Shown here in pieces: positions 48,901-57,986 of a stretch of DNA of 64,000 nt. A program made the position numbers and the translations under genes. How positions within the stretch are numbered: the first letter of the stretch is position 1; every line of letters begins with the position of its first letter. The notes beneath the pieces are model-generated. The model had not been told where the DNA came from. It saw only the letters and a program-made list of their open reading frames with translations, and ran no database searches. The stretch spans positions 1 through 64,000 of the forward strand of contig CANFDS010000003.1 in NCBI GenBank assembly GCA_947445525.1. Reading direction: 5' to 3'. The DNA is from Actinomycetota bacterium. GTDB taxonomy: Bacteria > Actinomycetota > Thermoleophilia > Gaiellales > Gaiellaceae.

Positions 48901-49132
48901 GCTTGTCGACGCGGTTGCGCATGATCGACACCGAGCGGTCGAGGTCCTCGGCCGTCAGCTTGTGACCCTTCGGCGGCACAGCCTTGAGAACGACCTCGAG
49001 GCCGCCCTGGATGTCGAGCCCCTTCGTTACCTGGCGATGCCCGGGCATGCCGGGGATGGCCAGGAAGGCAACCCCGAGCAGGGCCGCCAGGATGACCCCG
49101 ACGAGGGTGAGGTGATTGCGCCGCGTATGCAA
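45959..49132 (-). CDS. secDF: Fused protein translocase subunit SecDF
   Basis: SecD part ([44 protein letters not shown]) continues into SecF part ([41 protein letters not shown]) in one 1057-aa frame. Confidence 0.93.
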   Translation of the reverse strand: [1057 protein letters not shown]

Positions 49133-49143
49133 GATCGCTAAGG

Positions 49144-49539
49144 CTAGCCGGACAAGGTGGGGCGCGTGGGAGTGTCGACCGGCTCAGCGTAGTCGGTGTC
49201 GTCCACAACCTCGCCTTCGGCAGCTTCGCGGCCGTCGTCGGCGGCGTCGTCCTCGGCGTCCGCGGAGGGCGACTCGTGCGCAGGCACGACGTTGGCGATC
49301 GCACGGCGTGCGATGCGCATCTCGACGCCCTCGGCGATCTCGATGATGATCGACGTCTCCTCGGGGTCGTTCTCGATCACCGTGCCGTAGATGCCCCCCA
49401 GGGTGATGATCTCGGTGCCGGCGCCGGCAGACTGGACTGCCTGCTGAAGAGCCTGCTGCTTCTTCTTCTGGGGGCGCGCGATAAACCACCACATGCCGAG
49501 CGCCACGGCAGCGAGGACAATCAGGATCGATCCGTTCAT
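49144..49539 (-). CDS. yajC: Preprotein translocase subunit YajC
   Basis: LIVLAAVALGMWWFIARPQKKKQQALQQAVQSAGAGTEIITLGGIYGTVIEND. Confidence 0.92.
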   Translation of the reverse strand: MNGSILIVLAAVALGMWWFIARPQKKKQQALQQAVQSAGAGTEIITLGGIYGTVIENDPEETSIIIEIAEGVEMRIARRAIANVVPAHESPSADAEDDAADDGREAAEGEVVDDTDYAEPVDTPTRPTLSG

Positions 49540-50660
49540 CGGTTCTCCTCTGCAGAGCCGCCGAGCAGCCGATCGAGCGCGTCCGCCTTGAAACTGCGGA
49601 ACTCACCGCGCCGGATGGCCTGCCGCGCACCTGCGGTCAAGTCGAGCAAGAACCAGAGATTATGCAGGCTGAGCAGCCTGAGGCCGAACAGCTCGTTCTG
49701 ATTGACCAGATGCCGGAGGTACCCGCGGCTGAACCGGGAGCACGCCGGGCAGCCGCAACGCTCGTCGAGCGGGCCTGGATCGCGGGCCCAGCGGGCGTTG
49801 CGGAGGTTGACCTTGCCCGTGCTCGTGAGCGCCGTGCCGGTGCGGCCGAGGCGGGTCGGCAGCACGCAGTCGAACATGTCGATGCCGCGCTCGATCACCT
49901 CGAGCAGAGCCTCCGGGTCGCCGAGCCCCATGAAGTAGCGCGGCCGTTCGACCGGCAGCAGCGGCGCCGCCCAGCCGACGGTCTCGAACATCGCCTCCCG
50001 CTCCTCCCCGACGGCCAGGCCGCCGAGCGCGTTGCCGTCGAAGCCGAGCGCGGCGATCTCCTCGATCGAGCGCGTGCGCAGCTCCCGGTCGACGCCGCCC
50101 TGGGCGATACCGAAGCGCAGCTGGCCGGGGGCACGCGGCGCAGCGACCTGACGGGCGGCCCACAGCGCGGTGCGGCGCACGGCGTCCTCGAGCTCGGCGC
50201 GCGGCACGCCGGCAGGCGGGCACACATCGAGGCACATCGCGATGTCGGAGCCGAGCGCCGCCTGGATCGCCGCAGCCGACTCCGGCGTGAAGCGGTCGGC
50301 GGTGCCGTCGTACACCGAGCGGAACGTGACGCCGTCGTCGTCGACCCTGATCAGCGTGTGGCGCAGGCTGAACACCTGGAAGCCGCCCGAGTCGGTGAGT
50401 ACAGGGCCGTCCCAGCCCATGAAGCGCTGGATGCCACCGAGCTCCGCGATCACGTCCTCACCGGGACGGAGGTGCAGGTGGTAGGTGTTGCCGAGGACGA
50501 CGTGGGCGCCGGCCGCCCGCACCTCGTCCGGGTGCAGCAACTTGACCGACGCCTTCGTGCCGACGGGCATGAAAGCCGGTGTCGGGATGTCGCCGTGGGC
50601 GGTGCGGATCGTGCCGGCGCGCGCCGCGCCGTCGGTCGCCTCGAGTGTGAAGCAGCTCAC
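49536..50660 (-). CDS. tgt: tRNA-guanine transglycosylase
   Basis: GDIPTPAFMPVGTKASVKLLHPDEV; NTYHLHLRPG; DSGGFQVFSL; FDCVLPTRLGRTGTAL; CGCPAC. Confidence 0.95.
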   Translation of the reverse strand: MSCFTLEATDGAARAGTIRTAHGDIPTPAFMPVGTKASVKLLHPDEVRAAGAHVVLGNTYHLHLRPGEDVIAELGGIQRFMGWDGPVLTDSGGFQVFSLRHTLIRVDDDGVTFRSVYDGTADRFTPESAAAIQAALGSDIAMCLDVCPPAGVPRAELEDAVRRTALWAARQVAAPRAPGQLRFGIAQGGVDRELRTRSIEEIAALGFDGNALGGLAVGEEREAMFETVGWAAPLLPVERPRYFMGLGDPEALLEVIERGIDMFDCVLPTRLGRTGTALTSTGKVNLRNARWARDPGPLDERCGCPACSRFSRGYLRHLVNQNELFGLRLLSLHNLWFLLDLTAGARQAIRRGEFRSFKADALDRLLGGSAEENR

Positions 50661-50679
50661 GGGGCGAGGGTAGCGGTCG

Positions 50680-51621
50680 TCACAGGACGAGCATGGCATC
50701 GCCGAACGAGAAGAAGCGGTAGCCCTCGGCGATGGCGACGCGGTACAGCTCGCGTGTCTCCTCGACCCCGGCGAACGCCATCACGAGCGCCAGCAGAGTC
50801 GAGCGCGGCAGGTGGAAGTTCGTGAGCAGCGCGTCGACGCGGCGATAGTCGTAGCCCGGGGTGATGAACAGCTCGGTGCGGCCGGCGAGCGGGCCGCCGG
50901 CCGCGACCGTCTCGAGCGTGCGCACCGTCGTCGTGCCCACCGCGAGCACGCGCTCGGCGGCCCGGATGCGCTCCCAGGCGGCGGGCAGCACCGCGTAGCG
51001 CTCGCCGTGGATGCGGTGTTCGGCGAGGTCGTCCACCGCGAGCGGGCGAAAGGTGTCGAGGCCGACATGCAGGGTGACCCGCTCGACAGCGAGCCCGGCG
51101 AGCAGCTCCGGCGTGAAGTGGAGCCCGGCAGTGGGGGCCGCCGCCGACCCCTCCTCCCGCGCGTAGACGGTCTGGTAGCGCGCCGGGTCGGCGAGCGGCG
51201 TGGTGATGTAGGGCGGCAGCGGCGTCTCCCCCGTGACGGGGCCGTGCAGGCGCAGCTGCCAGCGCCCCTCGCCCAGCGGCTCGATCAGCTCCACCGGGCC
51301 GAGCCGCTCCCCGGGACGCAGCTTTCCCGAGGGCCGCGCCAGCCCCTCCCACAGCCCCTCCCCCGGGAGCCGCTCGAGCAGCAGCACCTCGGCCCGGCCA
51401 CCACTGGCGCGCGTCAGGTGCAGGCGGGCCGGCACCACCCGGGTGTCGTTGACAACGACCAGCTCGCCGGCCAGCTCGGCGTCGAGCTCGGCGAAGCGGC
51501 GATGGCGGATGGCGCCCGTCCGGCGCTCGAAGACGAGGAGCCGCGACCCGTCCCGCCGGGCCGTCGGCGTCTGCGCGATCAGCTCGGGCGGCAGCTCGTA
51601 GTCCAGCTCGGCCGACTTCAT
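50680..51621 (-). CDS. queA: S-adenosylmethionine:tRNA ribosyltransferase-isomerase
   Basis: YELPPELIAQTPTARRDGSRLLV; VNDTRVVPARLHLTRASGG; PTAGLHFTPELL; FITPGYDYRRVDALLTNFHLPRSTLLALVMAF. Confidence 0.95.
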   Translation of the reverse strand: MKSAELDYELPPELIAQTPTARRDGSRLLVFERRTGAIRHRRFAELDAELAGELVVVNDTRVVPARLHLTRASGGRAEVLLLERLPGEGLWEGLARPSGKLRPGERLGPVELIEPLGEGRWQLRLHGPVTGETPLPPYITTPLADPARYQTVYAREEGSAAAPTAGLHFTPELLAGLAVERVTLHVGLDTFRPLAVDDLAEHRIHGERYAVLPAAWERIRAAERVLAVGTTTVRTLETVAAGGPLAGRTELFITPGYDYRRVDALLTNFHLPRSTLLALVMAFAGVEETRELYRVAIAEGYRFFSFGDAMLVL

Positions 51622-51647
51622 CCGCGCCTCACGTTACCCTTCGGCGC

Positions 51648-52091
51648 ATGGAACAAGCCTGGATCGAAAGGGCGAAGGAGCGGCTCGGCCGCGTCTTCGA
51701 TCCCGCAGCCACCGATGCAGCCCTCGAGCGCGCCCGCGACGGGGTCGAGGCACTCGCTCAGGCCGCCGCTGAGCTCGAGGCAACCCTGCCGGGCCGCGTC
51801 GAGGACGCAGTCCGCTCGGGCGTGCACAGTCAGGCCGCGCCGATCGCACGCCAGCTCGCCGAGGTGCGCGGCCTCTCCAACCAGATCATCCGCCGCCTCG
51901 AGCGCCTCGAGACGGAGCTCGTCGCCGAGCGCAACGCGCGGGTCGACGACCTCGCGCTGCTCGTCGACCTGGTCTCCTCGGGCTGGCAGAGCGTCGACGA
52001 GCGCATGGGCCGCATCGAGCGGCACCTCGGTGCGGCGGAGCCGGCTCCAGTGCTCCGCCTTGAGGAGCGCCAGGCCGCCCCGAACGGCTAG
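51648..52091 (+). CDS. Hypothetical coiled-coil protein
   Basis: Heptad-rich ORF MEQAWIERAKERLGRVFDPAATDAALERARDGVEALAQAAAELEATL... Confidence 0.55.
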   Translation: MEQAWIERAKERLGRVFDPAATDAALERARDGVEALAQAAAELEATLPGRVEDAVRSGVHSQAAPIARQLAEVRGLSNQIIRRLERLETELVAERNARVDDLALLVDLVSSGWQSVDERMGRIERHLGAAEPAPVLRLEERQAAPNG

Positions 52092-53002
52092 CCGGGCCGC
52101 GTGGTTGGCGGCGCGGGCGGCGACTCCGGCTGGCGCCGCGCGATCCGCTCCTCGACGGCGAGCGCGACGAGTCCCACCGCGACGGCATACCAGAGCGTCG
52201 CGATCCTGATCAGCACCGTGGCCGCCGCCGCGCCGGCCGCAGTCGTGCGCGACAGCGCACGCAGGAGCCCGGTCATGCTCGTCTCGGCAACCCCGAGCCC
52301 GCCCGGCAGGAACGAGAGCGAGCCGACGAGGTTGCCGAGCGCGTAGGCGACCGCGGCGCTCGCCGCTACGACGTCGAGCCCGAGGCCCTTCACGCAGATA
52401 ATCGCCGCGCCCGCCTCGCACGCCCACGCCGCCGTCGAGACCACCGACATCGCCGCCAGCAGCCCCGGCGTGTGCAGCGCCAGCGCCGTGTCGCGGGCAG
52501 CCCGCACGCGATCTAGCTTTCGCGGCAGCGGCAGGCGCAGCACCGCGAGCACGGCAACCGCCACCAGCAGCCCCGCGAGCACGAGCGGCCAGCGCGACTC
52601 GGCGCCCGCCCACACCGCGGCGACGCCGGCGACGGCGACCGTGCCCAGCACGTCCGTGACCCGCTCCGCCAGCACGACGGGCGCGGAGCGATGCACGGGC
52701 GTCCCGTACGCCCGCCGCAGCAGCACGGACTTCAGCACCTCACCCACCTTCCCCGGCGACAGCGTCATCGAGAAGCCAGCGAGAAAGATGACGAGGCTGC
52801 GACCCGCCGGCACCTCGATGTCGATCCGCCGGAGATACACCTGCCAGCGGGCGAAGCGCAGCAGGTAGCCGACGGACGTCAGGGCCAGCACGGCCGGGAA
52901 CAGCTCCCCGCGGAACCCGGCGAGCGCCGTGCCGAGCTAGCCGAAGTCGGCGTAGAGGCCGAGCCCGACGGCGACCCCGGCCGCCAGCGCGACCTGCCTC
53001 AC
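52088..53002 (-). pseudogene. Lysylphosphatidylglycerol synthase TM-region/flippase-like membrane protein, interrupted by in-frame TAG at 52939-52937
   Basis: GTG 53002: VRQVALAAGVAVGLGLYADFG*LGTALAGFRGELFPAVLALTSVGYLLRFARWQVYLRRI...FSMTLSPGKVGEVLKSVLLRR...GSLSFLPGGLGVAETSMTGLL. Confidence 0.7.
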
Positions 53003-53046
53003 GCGCGCCCGGGCGACGCCGTGGCCTGGCGGTAGCGGGGCCCATC

Positions 53047-53955
53047 TCAGGTCGTCGCGAGCAGGACGGCGGCGACGACGACCCAGGCGCCGATCGCCGC
53101 GATCAGCGGCCGGTCGCGCAGCAGGACGTTCTCGGGCTCCTCGCCCAGGTCGTGGTGGTGGACGAGGTGGAGGTAGCGGCTGACGCCGACGACGACGAAC
53201 GGGATAGTGGCCGCCATCGCCCTGGAGTCACGCGACGTGAGCGTGTAGGCCGTGTAGGCGAGGACGGTGGCGATGGCCGCTCCCTGCAGGAGCCGCTCGC
53301 ACAGCTGCACCGAGTACCCCTCGAGCACGCGGCGGCCTGGCGTCAGCTGGGCGCCGACCAGCACCAGCTCACTGCGCCGCTTGGCGAGCGCCAGAAACAA
53401 CGCAAGCAGCGCGGTGCAGGCGAGCAGCCACAGCGAGATGCGGACGTCTATGGCCTCGGCTCCGGCGGCGGCACGCAGCACGAACAGCGTCGCGATCGCC
53501 GCGACGTCGAGCAGGACGACGTGCTTCAACCCGAGCGTGTACGCCGCCTGCAGCGCGAGGAAGCCGGCCAGGAAGAGCGCCGCCCACGAGCCGAGCAGCC
53601 CCACGACGACGAAGGCGCCGGCAACGAGCGCCGCTGCTAACCCGACCGCCACGCCCGGCGTCACCTCGCCGCGGGCGATCGGCCGCTCGCGCTTCGTCGG
53701 GTGCGCCCGGTCGGCTGCCCGGTCGCGGACGTCGTTGACGAGGTACGCGGCGCTCGACGCCGCACAGTAGGCCGCGAAGGCCGCGATCGCGGCCAGCCAT
53801 CTGCCGCCGTCGCCAAGCTTCGCTGCGAATACGATTCCGGCGAACAGCAGGAGATTCTTCGACCACTGGCGCGGGCGCAGGGCAACGACCGCCGCGCGGA
53901 TGCTGCCGCGACGCGCACCGGGCTCGCTGCCCTCGGCGACCTGCACGACACCCAC
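53047..53955 (-). CDS. UbiA prenyltransferase family; decaprenyl-phosphate phosphoribosyltransferase-like
   Basis: LRPRQWSKNLLLFAGIVFA; AYLVNDVRDRAADRAHPTKRERPIARG; AYTLGLKHVVLLDV. Confidence 0.85.
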   Translation of the reverse strand: MGVVQVAEGSEPGARRGSIRAAVVALRPRQWSKNLLLFAGIVFAAKLGDGGRWLAAIAAFAAYCAASSAAYLVNDVRDRAADRAHPTKRERPIARGEVTPGVAVGLAAALVAGAFVVVGLLGSWAALFLAGFLALQAAYTLGLKHVVLLDVAAIATLFVLRAAAGAEAIDVRISLWLLACTALLALFLALAKRRSELVLVGAQLTPGRRVLEGYSVQLCERLLQGAAIATVLAYTAYTLTSRDSRAMAATIPFVVVGVSRYLHLVHHHDLGEEPENVLLRDRPLIAAIGAWVVVAAVLLATT

Positions 53956-53966
53956 GGGGCGGAATC

Positions 53967-55358
53967 CTACTGGCGGGCTGGGCGCAACGGCAGCGTCAGC
54001 GCAAAGCGGCTGCCGCTGCCCGGGTCGCTGTGCACGCCCAGCCGGCCTCCCAGCGCGACCGCCAGCTCACGCGCGATCGCCAGCCCCAGGCCAGTGCCGC
54101 CGCCACGGGTGAAGAACGGGCGAAAAACGCGCTCCTGCTCCTCGGGCGGGATGCCCGAGCCGGTGTCCTCGACCGTGATCTCGACCGCGCCGACCCGCTC
54201 GTCCAGGCGCAGTGCGATACGGCCGCCGTCCGGCGTCCAGCGAAACGCGTTGGTCAGCAGGTTGAGCACGATCTGGTGGACACGGTCGCCGTCGGTGACG
54301 AGGGTCGGCCGGCAGCCGAGCATGATCGGGAAGTCGATGCCGCGGCGGCGCGCGTCCTCGGTGAACGCGTCGTGCGCCGACTCCAGCAGATCGGCGAGGT
54401 CGACCTCCTCGTCGACGAGCGTGAAGCGGTGTGCGTTCAGCTTGGTCAGGTCGAGGATGTCGCCGACCAGCCGCTCCAGCCGGCCAGCCTCACGGGCGAC
54501 CACGTCGAGCGACGCGGCGCGGAGATCCGGGTCGTCGGCAAGGCCTTCGCGCAGCGCGTCAACGTGGCCGCGAATCGCAGTGAGCGGCGTGCGCAGCTCA
54601 TGGGTGACGGTCATCAGGAAGTTGCGCTCGAGCGCCTCCGTCTCGCCGAGCCGACGCGCCATCTCGCCGAACCGCTCCGACAGGTGCTGGATCTCGCCGC
54701 CGCCCGACAGCGCGGGCAGCAATACCTCGTAGTTGCCTGCGGCGACCTCGTTGGTGGCGCGAGAGAGGGCCACGACCGGCCGCACGATGCGCCGTGTCAG
54801 CGTCCACGCCAGCAGCAGCACCACGATCAGGCCGCCGCCGAACGAGGCTGCGAGCAGCTTCAGCAGCGACACCGCCTGGGTGTGCGACGTCTGGTTCTCC
54901 TGCGCGATGACGATCGCGCCGAAGGTCTGCTTGCCGAGCCGTAGCGGCTGCGCGACGGCGTAGAAGAAGCGCTCCTGTCCCGGCGGCACGAACGTGAACT
55001 CGTCGACCTTGCCGTCCATCAGGCCGTTCCAGTCCACGTAGCGGCGCGCGAGCCCGCGCAGGCCGGACTCCTGGCCAGGGAAGATCGGCACGCCGACGTA
55101 GTAGATCCGGCTGCCGGTCGCCACCTCGAGCTGGGCGGCCGCGAAGGCGGGCGCCGTGCGCCGCTCGTCCACCGTCCGTAGCGCCTCCTCGGCGTAGAGC
55201 TGCGCGATGCCGCGGGCCTGCTGGCGCAGCTGCTGGACGACCTGGCCCCGCGTGTGCTGCTCGAAGAGCTGTGAGGCGATGACCGAGGTGACCACGGCCG
55301 CGAGCAGCAGCCCGCCGAGCAGGAGGGCAGGCAACCGGAAGCGCAGCGACCGGAGCAT
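53967..55358 (-). CDS. Two-component sensor histidine kinase (HAMP, HisKA, HATPase)
   Basis: FLMTVTHELRTPLTAIRGHVDALREG; NLLTNAFRWTP; VEDTGSGIPPEEQERVFRPFFTRGGGTGLGLAIARELAVALGG. Confidence 0.93.
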   Translation of the reverse strand: MLRSLRFRLPALLLGGLLLAAVVTSVIASQLFEQHTRGQVVQQLRQQARGIAQLYAEEALRTVDERRTAPAFAAAQLEVATGSRIYYVGVPIFPGQESGLRGLARRYVDWNGLMDGKVDEFTFVPPGQERFFYAVAQPLRLGKQTFGAIVIAQENQTSHTQAVSLLKLLAASFGGGLIVVLLLAWTLTRRIVRPVVALSRATNEVAAGNYEVLLPALSGGGEIQHLSERFGEMARRLGETEALERNFLMTVTHELRTPLTAIRGHVDALREGLADDPDLRAASLDVVAREAGRLERLVGDILDLTKLNAHRFTLVDEEVDLADLLESAHDAFTEDARRRGIDFPIMLGCRPTLVTDGDRVHQIVLNLLTNAFRWTPDGGRIALRLDERVGAVEITVEDTGSGIPPEEQERVFRPFFTRGGGTGLGLAIARELAVALGGRLGVHSDPGSGSRFALTLPLRPARQ

Positions 55359-55368
55359 CGAGTGAAGG

Positions 55369-56076
55369 CTACGGGGCGGTCGTGGCTTCGCGTGCCGGCG
55401 ACACCTTGTAGCCCACGCCCCACACCGTGACGATCGGTGCGGCCTCGCCGAGCTTGCGCCGCACCTGGCGGACGTGCACGTCGACGGTGCGGGTGTCACC
55501 CGCGAAGGTGTAGCCCCACACCCGCTCCAGCAACTGGTCACGGGTGAGCACCAGCCCGCGATGGTCGAGCAGCTCCCAGAGCAGCTCGAACTCCTTCGGC
55601 GCGAGCTGCACCTCGACGCCCTTGACCGTCACCTCGCGACGGCCCGCATCGATGACGAGGTCGCCGTGGACGATCCGCTCGCCCTGAGCCTCACGGCGCT
55701 CGGGCGTGACCCGCCGCAGGATCGACTTGACCCGGGCGACGAGTTCGCGCGGGTTGAACGGCTTCGTCATGTAGTCGTCGGCACCGACCTCGAGCCCGAT
55801 GATCTTGTCGACATCCTCGTCGCGCGCGGTGAGCATCAGGATCGGCACATCCGAGTTCTGGCGGATGCGCCGGCACACCTCGAGGCCGTCGAGGTCGGGC
55901 AGCATCAGGTCGAGGATGATCAGCGATGGCTCCCGCGTGTGCACGGCGGCGAGCGCATCGGTGCCGTTCTCGGCCGTGCGCACCTCGTAGCCGGCGTTCT
56001 TGAGGTAGAGCGAGACGAAGGAGGCGATCGAGGCCTCGTCCTCGACGACGAGGATCTCGGGGATGCCGCTGCTCAC
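55369..56076 (-). CDS. OmpR-family response regulator (canonical receiver)
   Basis: ILVVEDEASIASFVSLYLKNAGYEV; LIILDLMLPDLDGLEVCRRIR; DDYMTKPFNPRELVARVKSILRR; wHTH TVDVHVRQVRRKLGE. Confidence 0.95.
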   Translation of the reverse strand: MSSGIPEILVVEDEASIASFVSLYLKNAGYEVRTAENGTDALAAVHTREPSLIILDLMLPDLDGLEVCRRIRQNSDVPILMLTARDEDVDKIIGLEVGADDYMTKPFNPRELVARVKSILRRVTPERREAQGERIVHGDLVIDAGRREVTVKGVEVQLAPKEFELLWELLDHRGLVLTRDQLLERVWGYTFAGDTRTVDVHVRQVRRKLGEAAPIVTVWGVGYKVSPAREATTAP

Positions 56077-56642
56077 GGTCTGTCGGGGCCGAGGCCGCTC
56101 GGCAGCGGCGGCTGCCCCGCGAGCCCACCGGTCACGGTCATGGCCATCGGCATCAGCCCGAATGGGCGATAGGTGTCGCCGCCGTCGAGCGAGTACCAGC
56201 CGTCGTCGCTGCTGCCCGCGGGCAGCAGCGTGGCCGTGCCCTTGCCGACGAAGGAGAGGCTGACGCCACTCGCGACGAGCCGGAGCTTGAACTGGCCGCC
56301 GAGCACGCGGAAACGGAGATCGGTGCCGCTGTAGAGGATGGCGAACCGGCTCTGGCGCTGCGCCCGGTCGTAGCCCGACACGACGGGGACTCCGTCGGTC
56401 AGGTCGGCATCCTCGATCAGCAGCCTGCCCTTGCCCATCGACTGGCCGATGACGCTGCCGCGGCCGCTCAGCGTGAGGACGCCGTTCGCCGAGCGGATGG
56501 TCAGGATCCCGTCGGGCTGCAGCACAGGCGCGACGGCGGCTCCGCTCCGCTCGCGGGCAACCTCCGCTGCGGCCGCTGCCGGGAGGGCGAGCGCGACCAG
56601 CAGGAGGGCGGCGGCGAGGATGGGTGCGGTAGGGCGCATCAC
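56073..56642 (-). CDS. Hypothetical secreted protein
   Basis: Signal-peptide-like MMRPTAPILAAALLLVALALPAAAAAE then beta-rich sequence; ATGA-type overlap with the response regulator. Confidence 0.6.
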   Translation of the reverse strand: MMRPTAPILAAALLLVALALPAAAAAEVARERSGAAVAPVLQPDGILTIRSANGVLTLSGRGSVIGQSMGKGRLLIEDADLTDGVPVVSGYDRAQRQSRFAILYSGTDLRFRVLGGQFKLRLVASGVSLSFVGKGTATLLPAGSSDDGWYSLDGGDTYRPFGLMPMAMTVTGGLAGQPPLPSGLGPDRP

Positions 56643-56711
56643 TGGGAGTATGGGGCGAGCGGTTGTGCGAGGGATGATCGAGGCGTAAGGAATCCGTTAA
56701 CGTCGCCGCGG

Positions 56712-57926
56712 TCAGCGCGGGCGCAGCGCCTCGGTCGTGTAGACGCCGCCGGCGTTCCAGAGCAGGAAGCCGCCGACCCCGGCAGCCCGGGCTGCGGCGA
56801 TCTGCTGGCCGACCTCGAAGAGCGTGTATGTCCGGCCGAGCGAGAAGTCCTGGATCCAGGGGACGATGCGAGCGCCCCCTGGCCCGACCGACCGCTGGAA
56901 GTCGGCGAGCGAGAGACCGACTGTCTCGCCCGGCGCCGCCTCCGGGTCGGGCAGGTTGAACTCGCCGGAGCGGTAGTGCGACGGATACACCATGGGATAG
57001 ATCGCGTCCACGGTACGCCCGAGCGCGGCGGGATTCTGTCCGATGTGGAGCTCATGGGTCGCCGCCAGGCCAAAGACGTCGGCCGACACCCAGACACCCA
57101 GCGGGCGCAGCCGCGCGGTGGCGTACTGGAGGAAGCGCCGGATCGTCGTCGCCTTCGGCTCGATGCGCCTGCCGGGGTAGACGATCGATGTCACATCGCC
57201 ATCGCTCGGGAAGCGCACGTAGTCGAACTGGATCTCGTCGAATCCGGCGCGAGCAGCGCTCTCGGCGACGTCGACGGCATATTTCCAGACCTCACGGTCG
57301 TACTGGCTGACCCAGCTGAGGCCGGCGGAGTTGAGCCACAGCCGCCCATCCGCATGCCGCAGCGCGAGCTCGGGCCGGGCTTTCGCGAGCAGCGGATCCT
57401 CGAACACGACGACCCGCCCGATTAGATAGATGCCGAGTCCGTGGGCCGTGCGCGCCGCATACACGGGGTCGTAGTAGCGCCTCGCCGCGCCGATCGCGGC
57501 GGCACCAGGGGCGTGGCGGCTGACAAAGCCGACCTGGCCGGACTCGTCCTTCACATCCAACTCGATGGTGTTGAGGCCATATTGGCGCAGGCCGTAGTAC
57601 TGCTCCAGCCGCCCCGGCAGCGAGGCGAGCGCCATCGTCACGTGGACGCCGCGGATCTCCTTCGGCACCCTGCGGGGAACCCGCTTCCGCTTCGGTTGCA
57701 CAGGCCCGGACACGGGCAGCTTCGTCGCAGCCGGCGCCTCGAAGCGGCTGGCTGCACGCGAGCCGTCGCCCCCGACGACGAACACCGCGATGGGTGCAGC
57801 CGCGCCGGCAAGCAGAAGCGCCGCGATGAGCACGTTGCGGCGCCAGCGGCGCCGGCGGCGGTCACGATTTCGACGTTCGCGGAACTGCTCGTTCGGATCC
57901 AGGCGTTCGTGGACGAACACGAACAA
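56712..57926 (-). CDS. Putative glycoside hydrolase (DUF4015-like), N-terminally membrane-anchored
   Basis: KEIRGVHVTMALAS...YGLNTIELDVKDESGQVGF...DPVYAARTAHGLGIYLIGRVVVFEDPLLAKARPELA...GFDEIQFDYVRFPSDG...DAIYPMVYPSHY. Confidence 0.8.
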   Translation of the reverse strand: MFVFVHERLDPNEQFRERRNRDRRRRRWRRNVLIAALLLAGAAAPIAVFVVGGDGSRAASRFEAPAATKLPVSGPVQPKRKRVPRRVPKEIRGVHVTMALASLPGRLEQYYGLRQYGLNTIELDVKDESGQVGFVSRHAPGAAAIGAARRYYDPVYAARTAHGLGIYLIGRVVVFEDPLLAKARPELALRHADGRLWLNSAGLSWVSQYDREVWKYAVDVAESAARAGFDEIQFDYVRFPSDGDVTSIVYPGRRIEPKATTIRRFLQYATARLRPLGVWVSADVFGLAATHELHIGQNPAALGRTVDAIYPMVYPSHYRSGEFNLPDPEAAPGETVGLSLADFQRSVGPGGARIVPWIQDFSLGRTYTLFEVGQQIAAARAAGVGGFLLWNAGGVYTTEALRPR

Positions 57927-57986
57927 TCAACGGTACCGCCGGAATGGCGTCCCTGCAACTCCGCCGAGGCTGCTCGACAGCTACGG

